Shown: positions 32,733 through 36,534 of the stretch, one piece after another | How the letters are laid out: each line of letters begins with the position of its first letter | Position numbering within the stretch: the first letter of the stretch is position 1 | DNA from: an uncultured Sutterella sp. | GTDB lineage: Bacteria > Pseudomonadota > Gammaproteobacteria > Burkholderiales > Burkholderiaceae_F | Length of the DNA: 36,534 nt | Reading direction: 5' to 3' | NCBI GenBank assembly: GCA_900542805.1 | Contig: UQOW01000019.1 | Coordinates: 1 to 36,534, forward strand | The notes under the pieces: model-generated | Told to the model about the DNA's origin: nothing | The model's database searches: none | What the model saw: only the letters and a program-made list of their open reading frames with translations | Translations under genes and position numbers: made by a program

Positions 32733-34636
32733 TGTTCTTTTCCCCAACGCATTCGTTTTAAGTGAATCATCAAAAGCGAGATTGCCGCCGGTGTAATGCC
32801 GGAAATGCGCCCCGCCTGTCCAAGAGTCTCAGGACGAATTTCCTTTAGCCTCTGACGCACTTCAAAAGAAAGACCGGCGACGGCGTCGTAATCCATATCA
32901 TTGGGAATTGGCGTCTTTTCGTGCAAGATGGCCTTTTGAACCTCTTCTTTTTGCCGATTAATGTAGCCCTGATACTTAAGTGAGATTTCGATCTGTTCAA
33001 TCTCATCATTGCGAGTCAATGTTTCACGTGAAACATTTTCTCCCGAAATTCTTTTAAGTGATGCAACAGCCTTGTAGGTTACTTTAGGACGAGCTAGAAG
33101 AGCCGCCAGCGAATATTCTCGATCGATTGATGTCCCGAGAACACGCTCGGCTTCACCGGGCATAAGTCCCGATGGCGTAACCCATGTTGAGCGCAGTCTT
33201 TCAAGTTCACTTTCGATGGCCTCATGCTTTCTTTGGTAGCGCTCCCACTTTTCTTCGTTTAAAAGCCCCATTTCGTACGCTTTTGGACACAAACGTTCAT
33301 CAGCGTTGTCTTCACGAAGGCATAGACGATACTCGGCACGACTCGTGAACATACGATATGGTTCCGTCACACCGCGTGTTGTAAGATCGTCGACAAGAAC
33401 TCCAACGTAGCATTCGCTGCGAAGCGGCTCCCATGGCTCACGATCTAAGGCTTTGGCTGCAGCATTTGCTCCGGCAAGGAGACCTTGAGCCGCGGCCTCT
33501 TCATAACCTGTGGTGCCGTTAATTTGCCCTGCGAAAAAGAGGTTTTCAATACTCTTTGTCTCAAAGGTACGCTTAAGACCTCTCGGATCGTAGTAATCGT
33601 ATTCAATTGCATAGCCCGGGCGCACAAGATGTGCATGTTCCAGACCCGGAACACAATGCACCATTTCGATTTGCACATCGTAAGGAAGTGAGGTCGAAAT
33701 TCCGTTCGGGTAGAACAAGCACGTCGACAGACCTTCGGGCTCCAAGAAGATTTGATGCGAATCCTTATCTTTAAAACGGTGTATTTTGTCTTCAATAGAC
33801 GGACAATATCGGGGGCCGATTCCTTCGATAACTCCGGCATACAAAGGCGAACGATCTAAATTCGCCATGATGATTTCATGCATGCGCTTATTGGTATGCG
33901 TAATCCAGCATGGCAGTTGATCAGGATGGCGAATTCCAGGTTCCATGAGAGAAAACGAGGGAATAGGATTTAAATCACCCGGCTGTTTTTCACATTTCGA
34001 AAAATCAATCGTTCGGGCATCGATTCGGGCAGGTGTTCCCGTCTTTAGTCGCCCGCGAGGCATGCCCAAGTCCGCGAGACGTTCGGCAAGACGAAGGCTA
34101 GGCACCTCGGAGACACGGCCGGCAGGGTAGTGTGACAACCCGACATGCACCAACCCGTTTAGGAATGTCCCGGCACATAACACAACAGCTTTCGACTTAA
34201 ATTCCAACCCGATTTTAGTCCGAATCCCAACAGCACGGTTTTTCTCAACTAAAACATCATCAACGGCTTGCTGAATAATCCGGAGGTTTTCTTGATTTTC
34301 AATGCGTTTTCGCATCGTGATCTTGTACAGAATCCGATCAATCTGGGCACGTGTAGCGCGAACCGCCGGTCCTTTAGATGCATTCAAAATACGAAATTGA
34401 ATTCCGGCAGCATCGGTTACCGCTCCCATTGCTCCGCCCATAGCATCAAGTTCTTTTACCAGATGCCCCTTCCCAATACCACCAATAGACGGATTGCAGG
34501 ACAATTCACCGATAGTTTCAATATTGTGTGTCACCAAAAGTGTCTTGGCGCCCATTCGAGCAGCTGCCAGGCACGCCTCGGCACCAGCATGACCGCAGCC
34601 GATGACAATAACATCGTAAAAGTTGGAATTCTGCAT
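32729..34636 (-). CDS. mnmG: tRNA U34 5-carboxymethylaminomethyl modification enzyme, FAD subunit
   Basis: MnmG (GidA) works with MnmE to modify wobble uridine 34 in several tRNAs. The 635 residues begin with the FAD-binding motif VIVIGCGHAGAEACLAAARM (GxGxxG at 13-18). They contain IGGIGKGHLVKELDAMGGAM, CAGTFLNGLVHVG and GQINGTTGYEEAAAQGLLAG, and end with the helical MnmE-contact domain. The start is taken as the ATG at 34636. An in-frame TTG at 34657 would translate the parS site as the first six codons and has no better ribosome binding site. A second parS lies inside the gene at about codons 534-539. Confidence 0.97.
   Translation of the reverse strand: MQNSNFYDVIVIGCGHAGAEACLAAARMGAKTLLVTHNIETIGELSCNPSIGGIGKGHLVKELDAMGGAMGAVTDAAGIQFRILNASKGPAVRATRAQIDRILYKITMRKRIENQENLRIIQQAVDDVLVEKNRAVGIRTKIGLEFKSKAVVLCAGTFLNGLVHVGLSHYPAGRVSEVPSLRLAERLADLGMPRGRLKTGTPARIDARTIDFSKCEKQPGDLNPIPSFSLMEPGIRHPDQLPCWITHTNKRMHEIIMANLDRSPLYAGVIEGIGPRYCPSIEDKIHRFKDKDSHQIFLEPEGLSTCLFYPNGISTSLPYDVQIEMVHCVPGLEHAHLVRPGYAIEYDYYDPRGLKRTFETKSIENLFFAGQINGTTGYEEAAAQGLLAGANAAAKALDREPWEPLRSECYVGVLVDDLTTRGVTEPYRMFTSRAEYRLCLREDNADERLCPKAYEMGLLNEEKWERYQRKHEAIESELERLRSTWVTPSGLMPGEAERVLGTSIDREYSLAALLARPKVTYKAVASLKRISGENVSRETLTRNDEIEQIEISLKYQGYINRQKEEVQKAILHEKTPIPNDMDYDAVAGLSFEVRQRLKEIRPETLGQAGRISGITPAAISLLMIHLKRMRWGKEQ
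33020..33035. promoter_or_regulatory. parS: parS site (ParB-binding centromere), within mnmG
   Basis: TGTTTCACGTGAAACA is a perfect match to the 16-bp chromosomal parS palindrome. Inside mnmG it encodes part of NVSRET in a poorly conserved linker, so the protein tolerates it. Confidence 0.92.
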
Positions 34637-34640
34637 TGTA

Positions 34641-34656
34641 TGTTTCACGTGAAACA
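34641..34656. promoter_or_regulatory. parS: parS site (ParB-binding centromere), upstream of mnmG
   Basis: A second perfect TGTTTCACGTGAAACA lies 4 bp before the mnmG ATG, in its leader. ParB bound here could also affect mnmG expression. It is 1.6 kb from the first site. Confidence 0.93.
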
Positions 34657-34722
34657 ACGATTATTAATCGCGATACCTGCATTGTAATGACCGTACGGGT
34701 TTGTTGCCTTGTTCTGCGTTGA

Positions 34723-36084
34723 TTACTTACCGATGCAAAAGCTCGAGAAAATCTTCCCTAAGAGGTCATCGGGCAGAGTCTGTCCGACAATTTCGCCCAG
34801 TGCAATACCGGCAAGACGCATCTCTTCGGCAACAATCTCCAAATTCATATTACGAAGCCCCTCGGAAACTCTCTCAAGACTTTGCTTGGCGCGCGCAAGG
34901 CACTCAAGGTGTCGTGTTCTAGCCAAGAAATCGCCTTCGGCACTTTCTGCTCCGGCAAGGGACTTGAGTTTTGCGACAAGTTTGTCGAGTCCTTGCCCGG
35001 TCTTGGCTGAGATATAAAAGTCCTCATCTTCGTGTTCTCGTTGATTCGGATTTAGGTCGATTTTATTAAAAACGCTAATAAAATCAACGCCTTTCCTTAA
35101 ATGCCCTTTTAAAAACCCCATCGGGTCTTGCTCGGATTCGGTTGCTCTCGCGTCTTTAAGAATCAAAACAACATCCGCATTTTCGACAGCCTTCTTGGCC
35201 CGATCAACACCGATTGCCTCAACAACGTCATGCGTGTCGCGTAGTCCGGCTGTATCGGTAATCTTGACAAGTAGCCCGTCTAAGGTCACTTCGCATTCAA
35301 TCTTGTCCCGAGTCGTTCCGGCCACATCCGTCACAATGGATACGTCCTGTCCGGCTAATGCATTCATCAGCGAGCTCTTTCCGACATTCGGCTCTCCAAC
35401 AAGAACAACACTTAAGCCATCACGTAATGTCTTTCCGCGCATGGCGCGTTGGTGGACTTGCTCTAATCCATCCAAAAGCGTTGCCACGCGTTCCCGAATG
35501 TGGCCTTGTTCGATGAAATCGATTTCTTCCTCGGGAAAGTCAAGCGTCGCTTCAACATATGTTCTTAAGGACAATAACTCTTCGTTGAGCTTTTTTATCT
35601 TTTGAGAAAACGCACCTTGTAAGGAACGAGCAGCAGCACGAGCCGATGCAGCGCTTCCGGCATCGATTAAATCTGCAACGGCCTCTGCCTGAGATAAATC
35701 CATTCTTCCGTTTAAAAAGGCACGCTCAGTAAATTCTCCGGGTCGCGCAAGGCGTACACCGTACGGCTCCCCGGCCTCAAGAATCCGGTGAATAATGCGC
35801 TCATTCACAACTTGTCCGCCGTGGGACTGAAACTCAAGAACCGACTCTCCCGTATACGAATACGGAGCAGGGAAGTAAAGGATGATGGCCTGATCGATGA
35901 ATTCGCCGGAAGATTCCGTTAAACTCGACAAGTGTGCGTGCCGAGGGAGCAACGTCAGGGTCGGAAGCATTGTTTTGGCAATGCCAAGAACATCGCTTGT
36001 TTGACCGGAAAGACGAACAATCCCTATGCCTCCGCGACCGGCGGCACTGGCTCTGGCTGTAATCGGTTCCGTTTTCTGTAACAT
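34723..36084 (-). CDS. mnmE: tRNA modification GTPase MnmE
   Basis: MnmE (TrmE) is the GTPase partner of MnmG. The 453 residues (454 in E. coli) comprise the N-terminal folate-binding domain (ARASAAGRGGIGIVRLSG, VLEFQSHGGQVV), a helical domain, and an inserted G domain with G1 GEPNVGKSSLMNAL, G2 and K-loop region AGTTRDK, G3 DTAGLRD and G4 NKID. It ends in the catalytic C-terminal CIGK. It is transcribed ahead of mnmG, with a 86-bp gap. In many relatives yidC lies upstream; here a small plus-strand gene does. Confidence 0.97.
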   Translation of the reverse strand: MLQKTEPITARASAAGRGGIGIVRLSGQTSDVLGIAKTMLPTLTLLPRHAHLSSLTESSGEFIDQAIILYFPAPYSYTGESVLEFQSHGGQVVNERIIHRILEAGEPYGVRLARPGEFTERAFLNGRMDLSQAEAVADLIDAGSAASARAAARSLQGAFSQKIKKLNEELLSLRTYVEATLDFPEEEIDFIEQGHIRERVATLLDGLEQVHQRAMRGKTLRDGLSVVLVGEPNVGKSSLMNALAGQDVSIVTDVAGTTRDKIECEVTLDGLLVKITDTAGLRDTHDVVEAIGVDRAKKAVENADVVLILKDARATESEQDPMGFLKGHLRKGVDFISVFNKIDLNPNQREHEDEDFYISAKTGQGLDKLVAKLKSLAGAESAEGDFLARTRHLECLARAKQSLERVSEGLRNMNLEIVAEEMRLAGIALGEIVGQTLPDDLLGKIFSSFCIGK

Positions 36085-36154
36085 GTGAGCTTCCTTGTTG
36101 ATTTATTGCGATTTTACCCGCCAAAAAGCCGTCCCTAACTGAGAAGTTGCAATT

Positions 36155-36466
36155 ATGTCTCTAAACCAAAAACACTCTTTTCTCGGAGCGCCTTTAGCCG
36201 GTGTCTGTCTTGCCGTCGTCGTCTCCGTGCCGCTTAGTGCATTCCTCGCAAGTTTTTGCGGAGATACCTACAACGCGCGTGTTGCCGTGTATGGCGGGCT
36301 ACTCTTATGGATTGTGGTCGGCGCCGTCAGTGTTTTCTTTCTCAGTCAAAACAGCAATCGTTGCACGTTAAATCTTCGCTGGTTTTTCCTTTGGTTTATC
36401 AGCACGTGGCTTTGGCCCATTCCTGTGTTGATGGCACGACGCAATCGTCATCGTTCCGAGGAGTGA
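36155..36466 (+). CDS. Small hydrophobic membrane protein of unknown function
   Basis: The 103-residue protein has three hydrophobic stretches: APLAGVCLAVVVSVPLSAFL, YGGLLLWIVVGAVSVFFL and LRWFFLWFISTWLWPIPVLM. A basic tail (ARRNRHRSEE) probably faces the cytoplasm. I do not recognise a family. GAGAAG lies 9 bp upstream of the ATG. It is divergent from mnmE across 70 bp. Another start in a shifted frame inside it was considered a shadow because its product lacks coherent membrane segments. Confidence 0.65.
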   Translation: MSLNQKHSFLGAPLAGVCLAVVVSVPLSAFLASFCGDTYNARVAVYGGLLLWIVVGAVSVFFLSQNSNRCTLNLRWFFLWFISTWLWPIPVLMARRNRHRSEE

Positions 36467-36513
36467 CTGAAGCGAAACAAAAAACCCTGTCGCTCCATGA
36501 ACACACCCCCGTT

Positions 36514-36533
36514 TAGTAGACCAGTATCTACTA
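36514..36533. repeat. Inverted repeat at right window edge
   Basis: TAGTAGA and TCTACTA form a perfect 7-bp inverted repeat around CCAGTA. No T tract is visible before the window ends. It could be an operator or the end of a repeat unit continuing outside. Confidence 0.35.
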
Positions 36534-36534
36534 G

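Noticed and set aside
34637..34657. Upstream TTG start that would add seven residues to MnmG
   Set aside because: The added codons are the parS palindrome; the ATG at 34636 leads into the normal FAD-binding N-terminus.
32687..34657. Plus-strand frames antisense to mnmG and rsmG
   Set aside because: They are shadows of conserved enzymes; no independent motif or ribosome binding site supports them.
1..36534. CRISPR array, prophage, toxin-antitoxin or other defence cassette
   Set aside because: No regularly spaced repeats, phage genes or recognisable defence proteins were seen on either strand.

Overview
This window reads as a chromosomal segment of a mid-GC betaproteobacterium, most likely Burkholderiales and possibly Sutterellaceae (the family is an inference). 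Supporting points are the gene order mnmE-mnmG-rsmG-(marC)-parA-parB-atpI-atpBEFHAGDC-...-hemE-priA, a Tim44-domain protein beside ubiE, and perfect parS sites. Almost everything from about 4.4 kb to 36.1 kb is on the minus strand. The order matches the flank of a bacterial replication origin, with transcription running right to left, so the usual dnaA/rpmH/yidC end would be expected beyond the right edge.

Layout, left to right. (1) 0-2.2 kb is an accessory, decaying region: an IS200/IS605 tnpA cut by the window edge, the stump of an AEC-family transporter gene interrupted by that element, an intact NAD(P)H:quinone-type flavoprotein gene, and a LysR regulator broken by several frameshifts. 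(2) 2.2-4.4 kb holds a small membrane protein and a divergent DegP/HtrA periplasmic protease. (3) 4.4-10.8 kb is a tripartite RND efflux operon (adaptor, pump, outer-membrane factor) ending in its own TetR-type regulator, with an operator-like inverted repeat at the operon's 5' end. (4) 11-16 kb carries glmU-glmS (UDP-GlcNAc synthesis) and a sodium:solute symporter. A 673-bp gene-poor stretch follows. (5) 16.5-20.4 kb holds a Tim44-domain protein, ubiE, tRNA-Arg(CCG) and priA. (6) 20.4-20.7 kb is a 280-bp AT-rich intergenic region packed with DnaA boxes, two of them perfect, plus a perfect IHF consensus. (7) 20.7-22.5 kb has hemE, a DUF167/YggU gene whose start codon overlaps that of hemE, and a UspA protein. 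(8) 22.6-29.5 kb is the complete F1Fo ATP synthase operon, nine genes including atpI. (9) 29.6-34.6 kb is parB, parA, a marC-type membrane gene, rsmG and mnmG, with two perfect parS sites. (10) 34.7-36.5 kb has mnmE and a small plus-strand membrane protein.

The genes cover origin-proximal housekeeping: chromosome segregation (ParABS), tRNA U34 modification (MnmE/MnmG), ribosome methylation (RsmG), energy (ATP synthase, UbiE), heme (HemE), replication restart (PriA) and envelope precursors (GlmU/GlmS). I see no defence system, CRISPR array, prophage or obvious new multi-gene system. The most notable non-coding signal is the DnaA-box/IHF cluster between priA and hemE. It could be oriC, or a datA/DARS-like DnaA-control locus; gene orientation argues against the simplest oriC reading.
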